The notes beneath the pieces are model-generated. The model made no database searches, was not told where the DNA came from, and was given only the letters and a program-made list of their open reading frames with translations. A program made the position numbers and the translations under genes. This document shows, in pieces, positions 1-13,138 of a stretch of 64,000 nucleotides of DNA (its first letter is position 1; each line of letters opens with the position of its first letter). This stretch comes from Mercenaria mercenaria (lineage: Eukaryota > Mollusca > Bivalvia > Venerida > Veneridae). Location of the stretch: assembly GCF_021730395.1 (NCBI RefSeq), contig NC_069364.1:77865501-77929500 (forward strand). The letters run 5' to 3'.

Positions 1-59
1 GATATAAAGAAAAAAATCTTCTAAGACTTAGAAGTCATTTGATGAGTTTAGACCGGCAG

Positions 60-300
60 TTTAAATAAGTAATGGATGCATATGTTTAACCTATAGCCTA
101 CTGGCGGCAAGTGATTTTGCCTTGCGCCCAGTGCAGACCATGATCAGCCGTGCAGGCATGTCATGGTCTGCACTGTTCACTATTCAGTCAGTAAATTTTC
201 AGTCAAATCTCCTTTGAATGATAAGTGATACTGCTCAAATTGAATGATGGACCCGTCCATTTTTAAACATTTAGCAGGGTAAAGGTTAAATACAATTACT
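60..300. repeat. Dispersed repeat fragment with a short hairpin
   Basis: A perfect 15-base inverted repeat (129-143 with 161-175, CAGTGCAGACCATGA and its complement) is followed by a stretch beginning TTCACTATTCAGTCAGTA. Related pieces occur at 42651-42740 and, on the other strand, near 45430-45510, so this is an interspersed repeat rather than a single-copy regulatory hairpin. The family was not identified. Confidence 0.5.
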
Positions 301-740
301 GTACCACTCTTCGCGAAAATGAACACGGTTTCCATATTATTCCTTTTACTGGCAATAACATCATGATCGATGACGCTTTAATGACCAATATGGCTTCTTT
401 CTACAATTTATGCCATATCCAAAACTTGATTCATTTGGTTTTTAGTACACATTATTTGTTTCTTGCAAAACTTTATTCAAGAAATGTATTCCAAGAAGTG
501 CTTTAAAATACCTGTTTTCGTTTGCTTTCTTTTTCGTTCTGGATCTTGGATATTTATATTAAAGATAGTATTGCTTTGCTTCTAAATTCATGAATTGCAT
601 TGTAGCAGTGATAACATGATATGTTTAGCCGAAATGTAGAACATTCAGGACTGAACTAAGTCCAGATGAATACCACTACAGCTCTCACAGCTCTCATATT
701 TCTCAGTGTTTATTTCTATTGTTCTATCACGACATGATTT

Positions 741-961
741 GAGCCGCACCATGAGAAAACAAAGATAGTAGTATTGCAACTAGCATGGACCTAGACCAGC
801 CTGCGCTTCCTGGTCAGGATCCATGTTGTTCGCTAACGGTTTCTCTAATTGCAATAGGCTTTGAAAGCGAACAGCATCGATCCTGACTAGCCTGCTCGAA
901 TGCTGGTCTAGATCCATGCTGGTCGCAAATGCATTAGGTTCGTTTTCTCATGGTGCGGCTC
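741..961. mobile_element. Palindromic MITE, copy 1
   Basis: This is a near-complete palindrome running from GAGCCGCACCATGAGAAAAC to its complement. It is flanked by a 4-bp ATTT on both sides (737-740 and 962-965), consistent with a target-site duplication. Five other complete or partial copies occur in the window. It has no coding capacity, so it is a non-autonomous DNA transposon. The superfamily is not assigned. Confidence 0.85.
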
Positions 962-965
962 ATTT

Positions 966-3436
966 ATTTAATTTATACAATGTAAAGCTGTTATACTACA
1001 GTTAGAATTATACTTACATTTAACAGAAATTGAATTTGTTCACAAGATACAAAATACATCCTAATTATTTACCTGCCAGGAACCAAATACCCATCATTCC
1101 AATCTCAGCCATGATCCAATTGCCTTTCGTTATTCCATTCAGTTTAAAATGAAATTTTATTCCTCTAAAATTATTTTTTTTAAATCTACACTGCTGCTTA
1201 AAAGCCTATTACAAAACTCAGACTCTTCGCTATTGACGCAGGTTCTAAAGGAAAGAACGATTTTCTTTAGCTTTGCGGTGATGAATTATTTATTAAATTC
1301 TGTTTTTCTTTAAAGGTGGACAAGCATATATAAGGAACAGTTTTTCACAGTTTTTCTTTAAAATTCTACTTGAGTTTAAGAACAACAAAAACACAGTGTT
1401 AGATCACTATTAAAAAAGATGTTTTACTGTATTATAGAATTTCATAATTATTCCCTCCACTTTACTTTAAACTGAGTATTTCTTTTTCAATATGATTTCT
1501 ATTGTTGTATTCCCATTTAGTTGACCTAAATACGTCTAGATTTAAAACTCAGTGTAGCTTCGGAATTCATTAAGACAGAGAAATGGGAAGAAATAATACT
1601 TTCACAGATTCAGAACATTTTCATTCGCGAAATAAAGTACATACAATAAAACATATATATCTTACTTTGGTTAAAGTGACACAGGAAAGGTAAAGAATGG
1701 AAGACAAGTCTAACATAACTGTATGGGTATATCGACCTAAGACATCTTTAATGGGGCTAGGAATATGGTTTTAAAATATGAGAATATAAATTGTTATTTA
1801 TGTGAAAATTGGAAAAGTGTAATGTATGATAAAAGAAATGTTAAGAGTACATGTACAATATTGAAAGATATTGAAGAAAAATAGGATAAGTCGTTGATAG
1901 AAATGAAACAGAAAGAAAGACGAAAAGAGACTGCATCAGGAGTGCCTGTACATTAGCAATTATTTTCATGTTATTTTGATCAGCAATGTCTGGGTTACCA
2001 AAGAGAAGAGTATCCGGATCTATCACATAATTTCGCATATTGTTCCACAGACTTGTATTTCTGATGACCTTCGGCTAAATATGTAATTCTTGTGTAGTGT
2101 AAAGCTTTGACAAATAGTACACAACAGATCGAATATTTCTACAGCTCCCAAGGCTGAGTATGACTGACATTTTTTTATTAGATAAAAATGAATTTTGGTT
2201 TGGCAAAGAGAATACACAAACACTTCCAGTGAAAACCTTACTTTAGCGCGTAGTGAACAATCATGAATAAGTGTAAGTGACCAGATGTTTGAACTTTTGA
2301 ACAAATCCATAACTTTCCAAAAATCTGATTAACCACCTTTAATCACAGAATTATCCATCTACTCCTCTTAGATATCAAAGGTAACCATAACCATTAAGTT
2401 CAAATCATTTCCTTTAAAGTTGTAAAATGATACCTGCTTTTTCAAATTCGTTTGTAACAGTCTATTGGCAAAATGATCGATGATGATAATACTAAGTAAT
2501 GTATTATAGAGTCTTCGTATATTTGTTCCGCTGTTAAAAAGAGTTAAATTTTCTATAATGTCATTTTTACAATAACCGTTCTATAAAAGGCATCCCTGGG
2601 ATAATGCAAACTAAATAGTACACTTAAATTTTATATTTAAAACGACTGACATACATTTTCACATCAGCCAACCAGATTCGTTTTGTAATCTAAACAGGAA
2701 CTTCAAAAGGAAGTTAAACCAAGTTTTTGTGTGTGTGTGTAACGTCGGAAAAACTGTAAGCTACGCGTTGTTTCTCTAAAGTAAGAAATATTTTAGAAAT
2801 GTAACCGGCACACATTGGAAGATTTACCACTTGTTCAATGTTCATAGTACACATTTACCGAACTGCGCGTTTTAGGTCTGAAATGCGCGATTGAAATGGG
2901 TCAGTATATCGTCCAGTTCTTGATCATGGTTCTTATAGAATACCTAGGGGTAGGGTAAAACATCAGACTGACATCAGTCGTTAGTGTCATTGAATGTAAA
3001 GCACCTGGCCATAAAATATATCCTCTCTGATACCACTTTCTAAAAAAATTAACAATATCTCTTGCCTCTGTCAAAAAGATGAGCCTAGAGAGAAAATGTT
3101 TTCCTGGGAAAATATTAGTGTCAGTGTGAAGAAATTAATATTATTACAGATTATTTGATCTCAACAGACTTTGTAAGTCTAGGTATAACATGTACTGAGG
3201 CATTTTCCTTCTGGTCTGCTGCCATTTAGTGCACACGTTTACTAAACACGTAAATAATTTTCTTCATTTCCTTATAGGAAAAGAAATATTTGACATTCAA
3301 ATAATGGTAAACTAAAAATATCTGAAGCAAATGAACAACATGCATTAACTGTTTTCTATTTCTATTTGGGATTTCCCCAGTTATAGTCGATAGCCTCCTC
3401 GGGTAAATAAATTCAAACAGAATACATTGTAGGGAT
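966..3436. other. AT-rich stretch, no gene recognised
   Basis: Only short open frames with no recognisable domain are present. A (GT)n run near 2730 is the only simple repeat noted. A minus-strand frame at about 1900-2040 has a protein-like composition but no clear splice borders, and I could not assign it to a family. Confidence 0.5.
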
Positions 3437-3566
3437 AATACATGTTTTTTTGTGTATTAACGTCTGCAGAAGCCCGCGGGATTGTTTGTGACCGAGACCG
3501 AAGGTCGAGGTCACAAACATATCCCAAGGGCTTCTGCAGACGTTTATACACAAAAAAACGTGTATT
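3437..3566. repeat. Long hairpin (palindromic element core)
   Basis: Two arms of about 55 bases (CGTCTGCAGAAGCCC on the left and its complement on the right) flank a loop that is itself nearly palindromic (GAGACCGAAGGTCGAG). Both ends carry a T7/A7 run. It is probably the core of a small foldback transposon. The open frame across it is a by-product of the palindrome. Confidence 0.7.
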
Positions 3567-4629
3567 GTCGCTATTCTTGCATAAAAATATATTTCACGAC
3601 GATTTATGTATTGTTTTCATACGTGATGACTTGACGATTCCGGTACATTTTTTATTTACCATTCCAGTTGTTCTTGGAAACGGTAAACATGTTTTAAATA
3701 TCCGTATCCAGGGCCCGGAAATAAACAACACTGTCAAAAGCACATCCTGAAGGTTTTTAAGCGATTTTTTATCTCTCATTATTAAAAACATAAAATTAGG
3801 GGAGACCGGGGATAGTTGTTACATGGGGTAGGTTGTTACATTGCAAATATTGAAGTGATGACGCATCATATAAAGTCACAGATTATGCGTGTTTGTTAGT
3901 TTTAAAAGTCGCCATCTTTTACGGATGCGTTGTTTAACTTGGTGACAGTTATTTGAAAAATAGAACAAAAAGCTTGATTTTGGGCCACGTAAGTAAATTT
4001 TCGAGTTTTTCATACATTTTTGGTTCATGTGCACACTTGAAATATATATAAAACTTTAAAAATGTTGTTGGACTAAGCAAGGAATTATGCTAAAAATCGT
4101 AAAATCTCAAGAGGTTACATGCTTTCTCTGAGTTGTCTGCCTTAGATATTGTCACGTGTTGTAGGGTCGGGGCATGTTGTTACAATTAGTGCGGGGCACG
4201 TTGGTACATACTACCAGTTGACCCCAAAGAGAAGATTCACAAGAGAATCTTTATTTAAGACTGGAACAAACGTATTAGACCTTCCTGTTTGAGACAAGGG
4301 AAACTAGAACACTGCTTTTGTTATAGTAAATGTCCGATTGGACCAGGAAGCTGCATATGGGGAGGGACATTGTTGACTCTATGTTGTAGTTACATTGAAT
4401 AGTAGAGATGACAACTACCCCATGCGCATACTAGGCTACTGAAAATGAAGTGAAATGACCATGCCAGTTACTATATAGATTTTTCAAATGGACAAAATGT
4501 AACTGACGATATTAAGCGCTACCTTATATTGTCGACTTTGTGTAGCTTCCTTGGCACCTCTGTCATCTTAAACCATAAGAGCTCCTCTGGCGATACAAGC
4601 ACTATTAGCTTAGTTCCAATTCTTCATAA
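3567..4629. other. Non-genic stretch with a recurring GTTGTTACA motif
   Basis: No gene was recognised. Between about 3805 and 4430 a G-rich plus GTTGTTACA motif recurs (near 3815, 3830, 4170 and 4195, and once as its complement near 4410). This suggests a degenerate repeat or transposon terminus. The family was not identified. Confidence 0.4.
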
Positions 4630-4899
4630 AATTTGAAAAATCTAGACAAACCGGACAAAAGTACCAAATTTTGCACACAGGTAGTTTGGACCAACACAAG
4701 ACTTTTGGCTGTAAGGGCCAACCTCACAGCCCTTTGGAATTCTATTTTTAGAACATTCAAAATGGCCGCCATTAAAACAAATAGCTATTTTAGTAAAAGT
4801 TAGTTTTTATTTTATTCTTGATACATATTTATGCGCAAACTGATTCATACCTACTCTTAGAGTCAAGTGATACATTTGCAGAAAGTGATGTCAGTTTTC

Positions 4900-5115
4900 A
4901 CGTCCGTCTGTTTGTAAATCCGTCTGTCTGTATGTCAAAAATGCTGTTTATAAACAGTATACTTGTGATTATAACTATAAGATGGGCCCCGTAATGTGCA
5001 GCTTGACTTTAATTATGTATTGGTGCAGCTGAAAAAAAATTCTGTCTGTCTGTCTATTTTTGAGTGAAGCATGTTATTATTTATTCCGTCCGTCTGTCCG
5101 CCCGTCCGTCGCAAA
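4900..5115. repeat. Degenerate CTGT/CCGT microsatellite
   Basis: Clusters of CCGTCTGTCTGT-type tetranucleotides sit just inside the left arm of the foldback. The complementary GACAGACAGACG type appears near 7588, 8097 and 8300 on the right side, so the microsatellites belong to the element. Confidence 0.6.
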
Positions 5116-6654
5116 ATTCATATATTTCAGAACAGCTGTTTTGGCTAAATCTGCGTTTTTTTAAAGATTTTTGACATTATTTATTCTATAAATTGTTAAA
5201 TGCCTATTGACTTTTGCAATATCCAAGTGACTGTTCCTGAAATACCCTGTTAAAAATGAAATGTATAAAAAGGATTTGTTTTAACTGCTTATAGGTCCAT
5301 AATGGCTTTGTTTATTTTGTGACTGCCACATGTGCTGTTATAAACATAAAATATATTAATAACTTGTTAAATCCTTATTTTTGATACTTTATAAATAACA
5401 TATTTTTCAAAGGTATTTAAAGTATGATTCATAAAGTATAAAGTATTACTGAGTCCGTTCCTTTTTATAACCTCCCTTTTATACAAAAGGATAAATACAT
5501 GTGCAGTACTTCCAACCATGTAATTATCATGCATATTCTCATTTTTGAGAGTTGCTGTATCGGGTTTTAACATTATGGAATTTTAACACAGTGAAGTTCA
5601 CCTAAACAGACGTGACAAAATATCCTATTAAAAAGTACTTTAGGCATATTGAACAACTGTTAAAGATGGTTGAGGGGAACATTTTCTTAATGTATATTCA
5701 AGTCATGTTTGATACATGTACCTATTTCTTAATGTCTTATATAGAGAGCACCAATTACTACATGTACCTATATTATCTAAAACAACTGTGCAGATGGCAA
5801 AGTTTTTAATGGTGAGATTACCATTCTTATCTTTTATCTATGTGTCAACGGGGCTGTTGCATTCTAGGGGTTATTTCAAGGTTAGAGAGTTAGGTGTAAG
5901 GTAATTTCATAGCATTACTAACTGCAAATTGCTTTATTAATCAATATAATGGTGATAATTGTATAACAGCTTATGTATTTTACATGTTGAGAAAGAATGT
6001 TATGCTTATAAATGACTTATGCATAGATCAATCATTAATTTAAGTATAACATTCTGAAAATTAACTAATTGCCCGAACAATGCCATTTTAAGCCAGTGTG
6101 ATGAAAACATATAAAATTAAGATTGAAGATAAAGGGAAACTAGTTTATTCCATTTCTTTTATTGCTGGTGTAAATACTGTATACTGTTTTCAATCTATTA
6201 AGACATGTTGTCGTCGTTTAAGAAGGAATTGATGTCATTGATCTAAGTGGAAAATTTCGAACTATTTAAAAGGCAATGCATGTATGCTGCAATCAATGCT
6301 TTGACTGTTTCATTATGCTTTACAATTTTGTTGCATAGTATTACCATTTATATATTCATAAGGAGTATGTCATAAAGGTGCACATACTTCTGATGATATA
6401 ATTTGTAGTGAAATAGCATAATTACTTGGGAGCTTTTAGTGATAAATGTCAGCATTCTATATCTATCTTTATCTCCTTTTGGATTTTAATCATCATACAG
6501 AAGAGAATGTCTATATAAAAGAAGAGGCTTTTTAAAATAGAAATAAATCATTATGTTCAAAAAATGCATGTGCATACATCTATTCCATCTCTTGTCTGTA
6601 TGAATAACTATAGCTTTTTAGTTTATACTAATTTATTTTTAAGCTCAATTGTGA

Positions 6655-6800
6655 TGAAAGCTAGACGCTTATCTGAACCACACTCGAATCCTGGAAAATC
6701 AAGTACTGGTGTCATTTGAGAAGGCTTGGTTATGATCCAAGTCGGTATCAAACTCTGGGTTGAGCGGCCAATACCTTAACCTCTAGACAACCGCTTCCCT
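6655..6800 (-). mobile_element. Possible tRNA-derived SINE fragment
   Basis: Read on the minus strand from about 6800, the sequence has tRNA-like internal promoter motifs: TCTAGAGGTTAAGG resembling an A box, and GAGTTTGATACC about 30 bases on resembling a B box. The cloverleaf is not conserved and the tail was not delimited. It lies inside the foldback element. Confidence 0.35.
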
Positions 6801-8582
6801 TACCTATAGTTTCTTCACGAGTGACTTATCCCAGCAAAAAAGTTCCAGTACCAGAAGGCTCTGGCACGATATGTGACCGGGATAAAAATGACACCAGAAG
6901 ATGTCGGTTTGATGATTTGAACAGGAAAAATGTCCTGTGTGGTCAAAGCTTTCAGTTGCAAGTTATGTTAAATTTGTTTGAGGTAACTATTTGTTCATGC
7001 AAAAGATGAAGTAAGGGAGCATGTAAATCACGCAAACACCTCTAAATGATAAATTATAACAAGAACCCAGTAAATAAAGACATAATCATTAAATAAAAGT
7101 TTTCACTTTCATTACAATAAAGCTTTTCAAGATATATGTATATAGATATGACCATATTGATACTTAGCTATATCAAAGTAAAACTATTTGAATATAGAGA
7201 TTTTATATTAAATATATGTAATATGTGTTCTATTATGGGAATTACAAAGCTAATCACAAAGCTTATTTAGTCGCCGTTTGACTTAGAGTTGAGTTAATGT
7301 GATACTAAAACTACCAAAAAACAAAAGAACAAAGCTTATTATTTGGTACATGTATATGATGCAAAAGAACCATAAATGAAAATGAACCATGTCTCCCAAT
7401 ATAGCTTTATTTCAACAGAAGGATGAATGGAATTGCCATCTGTATGTTATCTGAGGCACTAGCACTGAAATGCTGCCTTTATATCATTTGATCTACACTG
7501 TACAACAGTAATATTAAACTGATGTTGCGTTCCACATGTGGTTTCATTATGACTACAAATACAGAGCGTACACGATTTTGCGGTAGACAGACAGACAGAC
7601 GGAAGAACGAAACAAAATTGAACATATCTTCTACAAAACTTTAGTCGGTTACACATATTTATCACCTCTAGATCAATCGAGATCAAGCAGCACATTACAT
7701 GGCTTATGATGTATGTACGTAAAAGCGTATGGTTTTAAAAAAGAAGACATTTTAACGTACGTACGGACGAATGTACAGACAGACCGATATGTAGAATGAC
7801 CTAACTTTATGCTAATATATCACTTGACCCTAAGAGTAAGTATGAATCAGTTTACACATAAATATGTATCAAGAATAAGATAAAAATTATATTTTTCTAA
7901 AATAGCTATTTGTTTTAATGGCGGCCATTTTGAATGTTCTAAAAATAGAATTCCAAAGAGCTGTGACCTTGGCCCTTACAGTCAGAAGTCTTATATTGTT
8001 TCAAGCTACTGTTGTGACCTTGGCCCTTACAGCCAAAGTCCCAAGCTACCGTGGTCTCGTTATGACTAAAAATACAGAGCGGACACGATTTTGCGATAGA
8101 CAGACCGACAGATAGACAGACGGACGAACGAAACAAAAATGGAACTTATCTTCTACAAAAATTAGTCTTTACACATATTTATCACCTCTAGACCAATCGA
8201 GATCAAGCAGCACATTACAGGGCTTATGATGTATGTACGTAAAAGCGTATGGTTTTAAAAAAGAAGACACTTTTAACGTACGTACGGACGAATGTACAGA
8301 CAGACTGTTATGTAGCATGACCTAACTTTATGCAAATGCATCACTTGACCCTAAGAGTAGGTATGAATCAGTTTACACATATATATGTATCAAGAATAAG
8401 ATAAAAACTAACTTTTACTAAAATAGCTATTTGTTTTAATGGCGGCCATTTTGAATGTTCTAAAAATAGAATTCCAAAAAGCTGTGACCTTGGCCCTTAC
8501 AACCAAAAGTCTTATATTGTCCCAAGCTACCGTTTAACAAAATTTGGTACTTTTGTCCAGCCTGTCTAGATCTTTCGAAATT

Positions 8583-9524
8583 GGCACTCTACTATATTGC
8601 AATTTGTCTATGAAGATGTCGTATTCAGTGGATATATATATATATATCTTCTCCGGATTGGTGTGAATAGAAATGAACATTACAGTGGCGTCAATAAAAT
8701 CTAATACTAGTAGTGCACTAAGAGCAGCGAACAACTACAAGAGCTAGGCCTGCGTTTTATGCCAATTTAGAATGACTGCTGGATGGCGAAAGCATGTAAA
8801 AGAGCTCTTCTGACAGATACGCCCGAAAAGAGTTCTAACATAGTAAAATAAGAACTGTGGAAAATTTGTTAAAAATGAGCAAAACAAGTGCTCAAAACTA
8901 AAGAACAGAAAGCAGCAAAACAAAAGAAAAATGTAAACAGATGTAAACATCGTCCTATTTGTCATCATTGTGAATATGATGGAGAAATGGAAGAGATGTT
9001 TTGATTTAATATTGTATTGTCTATATACATGCAAATAGATACAAAAATACAAGAAGCAGTTTCAGTAAATAGTAGGGGCCTATAGCATTATTCAAGCTTG
9101 CATTAATGCTGAAAAAAATAATAGAGTATGGACCTGTACGGTTTGAAATTCGCAAGGTTTTGTTTAACTTGCAAGGCCGACTACCAATTCGGTGAAATGA
9201 TTCATTTGTGAAATGCAAATGCTCTGTTATACATGTTATAAACAGATTTGAAAGCATTGTACCAATAACTGTTCATATCATTTCACAATTTGGTGGACTC
9301 AATCACAATTTCAAGAATAATAACTTTGCATTCGAGTTATATTGAGTACGGACACGCAGTTGGAGTACGGATAAGTACGAACGTAGTGTCAAGTTTCCAA
9401 GCTGTTTATATAAATTCTTCGAGACATTAGATAAAAACATACCGACTGATACTTACCAAAATCATAAATATAATACTTAAAAACGAACAACAGCACAAGT
9501 TACACGCGATACTTATTTATTCAC
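8583..9524. other. No gene recognised
   Basis: AT-rich sequence with a short TATATA run near 8632-8647. Open frames here are short and lack recognisable domains or splice contexts. Confidence 0.45.
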
Positions 9525-10138
9525 AGTTGTGTCGCGCCATGAGATTTTTGGCCCAAATGCGGCGTTACGTCATTCGAGAAAAACCCGATTAAAGTTACGT
9601 CACAAAAATGAGTGGAGTTCAACACGTTTTCGCGTCAATTAATGCATTTTATCAATTAACACTATATTATTTGGACGATAAATGAATGAAGAGACAAACG
9701 TCATTTACCAAGCAGGTATTGTAACAGTTCCGTGTTTTGACATTTCGTTTCATTATCAAATAATTGACAATTTATCGCCCTTTGTACCAACACGCCATTT
9801 GTAAACATGAAAGGTCGTGTGAAAGGAAATTTTTAAACAGTAATTTGACGATTGATTTAAAAGGGATAATGAATGTCATTGAGCGATTTACTGGTAAGTA
9901 GTAATATTTACACAATATGTAGAGTTTTAAAATATTAATTAAATCCATATTGACCGTTTTGTCCTTCGAAAATATCCCGGAATTGTCATCTGGGCTTTAA
10001 TTCTAGCTAAAAATATTCAGTTCAGAGATGTTTATTTGCTGTTATGGATCTCTGATGGTAATGGGAAATAATCAGAAAATTAAAACAGCGTCAGTTAAAT
10101 AATGTCAGCCAGAACACCCGCAGTTTTTTCAAAAAAGG

Positions 10139-10405
10139 AAATCACCCCCTCCCGGAATCATTTAACCCCCCTTCTCCATTCCACAACTGGGTTACCTCAA
10201 ATCACCCCCCTTCCCATCAACTTCTTCCAAATACCTCCCTTCTCTTTCCCACCCATTGTCATATGAAATGCACCCTTCCTCAGCTTGAGAACTGCTTCCA
10301 CACTACATTTATAAACTAAATACACCCCCTCTCCCCCCTCCTCCGTTCCTTTTAACTGTAAATTACCCCCCTCCTATATCCTCCAAATAATGGGGAGTGG
10401 GGGGG
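10139..10405. repeat. C-rich low-complexity tract
   Basis: Repeated runs of CACCCCC and CCCTTC lie between about 10139 and 10405, followed by a G run at 10391-10409. It lies inside the 3.6-kb TIR element. Confidence 0.6.
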
Positions 10406-11984
10406 GGGCATTCATGAAGCTTACTTTTTTCCACAACAGTTTTCACTCTTATTTCTGATCAGTGTGTCAGTATGAAAGACCAGTATGTCAAAAGTCACAG
10501 CCTTATCCATATTTATGTAGTGACTTACAGGAACAGTTGTCAGTTTAAATAAATTATTTCTTATTCATGTCAAACTCACTTCAATTAGAAAAGTATAAAG
10601 AATAGCTGTTTGTTTTTATTTTGTATAAAACAGATGCTCAATAGCTTTTCATGTAAGTTTGCATTCAGTTCACTTGGCCATGATTGTTGGATTCCTCACC
10701 ACTACATAATGTTCTTTACAAGTTACAAACAACTTCTACACATTAAATGAATATTTTTTAAACTTTAAAGACATTTTGTTAAGAAAGTCATGCTTTTGAT
10801 TGAAACATATTACACTCATAGTATAAATCTTTGTGTTCTGTGTCCTGAGGTAACTAGCTAGGCCATCTTTATCTCACATTTCAGCTTTTTTTAAAGTATT
10901 TTTTAATTTTACAGATCAACTATTGATGAACTACTGAGAAACATCTGGCATATTGCTATGACCTTAAACAAAAAAAGGAATTCTCAAGGCATGCCTACAT
11001 ATCACATGTTGGAAGAGTTTGTGGGTTTGTAATTTTCTGCATTTTTGCAGTTTTTCTATTGTAAGAAAGATAAATACATCTTAAGAATATATACAAAAAA
11101 TAAATTCCTCTTAAAATAAGTACAAGTAGATTTATCTAAGTTAAATAAATCTTAAAATATCATACACATAAATGACCTGATTGTATTAATAGCATTTTGA
11201 AAGAAATCATTACTAGTCTAATAGATTCATTCAACAAACATATCTAGCATAAAAAGAGGAGAGTGGGGAAATATGCATAATGATTGAATATCATCATACA
11301 TGTATTTTCCTAAGAAACTGTTGCAGTATTTGAGTATTCATTTAGTTAGACTGAATGAATTAATTCTTTTAAGTGTATGTCTACTAGTATGTCAGAAGAT
11401 TAGCTAGTTTTTTGTATTCTTGAAAATTATGAGATTGATGGATGGATGGGTACTTAGTAGTCATGCTTTTATGTAGATTACACAAAAAGACACTTTTATT
11501 TTTAAAAAATGCTTCACAGTATTCTATTCTGTAACTTTCTACTTAAAGGTACTAATACTAATGTATTTTTGTTTTGCAGAATGGCTGAAGGAAGAAAGAA
11601 TTTCCAGCCACAAAAATAAAATTCTTTATGAATTTGTGAATGGAAATGAAACCCAAGGAACTAATATATTTGCTTACCATCCAGTTGAAAGTATGCCAAT
11701 GGAATAAAGTGCAACTGTCAAAGAAGTGCACAAAATAAGGTCATGTTTTCTGCAAAAGTTCACCAAGCTGATTCAAACTACAAATGGGAGTCAAGAAAAA
11801 AGTAAAACTAACTGAACTGCCACAGTTCAACTGTGAGAAATGTTTGGTAAAAGTATGTTTTGTTGTCAGAACAGCAGTGAAGTGGTTAGAGTAAAACTGT
11901 CTTCATTGTTTAAGCAATACAGATTTTTTTTAAAAAACATACTCCATGCATAATATATCTTGAGTGCTCTTTTTTATTTAAATA

Positions 11985-12810
11985 ATCATACAGTTTCAAG
12001 AAATTTGACAATAAATGCTATCTTTAATTTTATAAGAAAATAGTGCATTGTTGCCATGGTATTAAACATTAATCTGACTATAAATTATTGTAAAACATCT
12101 TTCATGTTTATATGTTCTATTTGTTAAAAAAAATAATGTAAGGTCATATTCTTTTCTTAGTAGTAACTGCATCAACAAAACGTTAAGTTATCTTTGAATC
12201 TGCCTTAAACTAGCAAGAGTTGTGTCGTGTGTATCAGAAAATTATGTATATCCCAAACAGTGTCACATCAATTTACATGAAATGAGGTTTTCTTACTTTT
12301 GAATATGAAATTAGACAGCTTTCAATGTATATATTATTTTGAAAAACACTTTAACATATTCAATTATTTCAAGAACTTGATAGAAATGGTACTTTTGGTA
12401 AGAAAATACATCATGGTTGCTATGGTAACGAGTCACTGATCAGTGTGACATTTGTACTACTACTTTAAGCAAAATCAGTTTTAATATTTCTAATAATTAT
12501 ATCTTTTTGCCTGATTTTCTGTCTAACAGTTACAAAGAAATATGTCAATGTGTCAAGTGTTCTAACAACAAGGTTAATTTGTCATAGTTTTGTCATGTTA
12601 TCTAACCCGTAATCCAGTAAATCTATTTTTGTACAAAAGAAAGCCATATTAAGATTTTTGCAAAAAAACTGTTATCTTTAAACTCTGTCTGTACACTGAA
12701 AAATGTTGACGGTATATTAGCTTCACTTTCTTGATGTAAATTTTGGCTGGATTTATCAAGGAACTATTCAAATTGGATTTAACAACTGTGTTGCCATGGA
12801 AACGATTTTA
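11985..12810. repeat. Three degenerate ~370-bp repeats, each with an X-box-like palindrome
   Basis: GTTGCCATGGTATT (12050), GTTGCTATGGTAAC (12416) and GTTGCCATGGAAAC (12790) lie 366 and 374 bases apart. Each is preceded by a similar TTCAAGAA...AAATG context, so they look like old tandem repeats. The central copy matches the palindromic consensus bound by RFX factors (GTTNCCATGGNAAC). Binding is only an inference. Confidence 0.5.
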
Positions 12811-13138
12811 AGGGGAAAATAATATGTGCTTATATAAAAAAAATGAAACAGAAAGAAATAAATTTAACTAACTGCATGTTATGTTTGATATTTCATTATG
12901 TATTTTTTTTCATATTATTTTAAGAAGGAGTCTGAATAAAGATATTCTGCCTCTATTTTGATACAGATAGACGAAAATATGGTGTCCGAAAGGCGGTAAT
13001 TTCTCCATAACAACGGCTGATTTCTGTTGTCTAATAGCAGAATTTTACTTGGAACATGACAATCTGTCAGATTACCTGAAAACCCCATTTTCGACCAAAA
13101 TCGCATTTGGGCCAAAAATCTCATGGCCTGACACAGTT

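Larger units (their letters stand above)
4630..8582. mobile_element. ~4-kb foldback element with ~250-bp inverted arms
   Basis: The left arm (about 4630-4885) matches the complement of the right arm (about 8332-8582). Both contain ATCTAGACA near the outer end, then GGACAAAAGTACCAAATTTT, AATGGCCGCCATTAAAACAA and CTGATTCATACCTACTCTTA. The right side is partly duplicated: a block of about 515 bp beginning near 7545 recurs near 8059, giving a second inward partial arm at about 7800-8045. Both sides carry GACA/GTCC-type microsatellites. No transposase was seen. I did not find a convincing target duplication, so the outer limits are approximate. Confidence 0.65.
9529..13134. mobile_element. 3.6-kb TIR element with a 4-bp AGTT target duplication
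   Basis: The left end GTGTCGCGCCATGAGATTTT and the complement of the right end GTGTCAGGCCATGAGATTTT form a TIR of about 33 bases with two mismatches, extending through TTGGCCCAAATGCG. AGTT flanks both sides (9525-9528 and 13135-13138). No transposase frame is visible. Inside are a strong splice-donor context at 9892-9900 (CTGGTAAGTA), acceptor-like sites near 10910 and 11575, and a polyadenylation-like AATAAA near 11615. The reading frame across these exon-like pieces closes after about 15 codons, so any transcript would be non-coding. The superfamily is not assigned. Confidence 0.7.

Noticed and set aside
1841-2310. Coding exon on the minus strand (YVIDPDTLLFGNPDIADQNN…)
   Set aside because: The peptide looks protein-like, but no supported acceptor/donor pair or recognisable family was found, so no gene is called.
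3442-3750. 102-codon plus-strand frame
   Set aside because: Its first half is the palindromic hairpin at 3437-3566. The rest has no domain.
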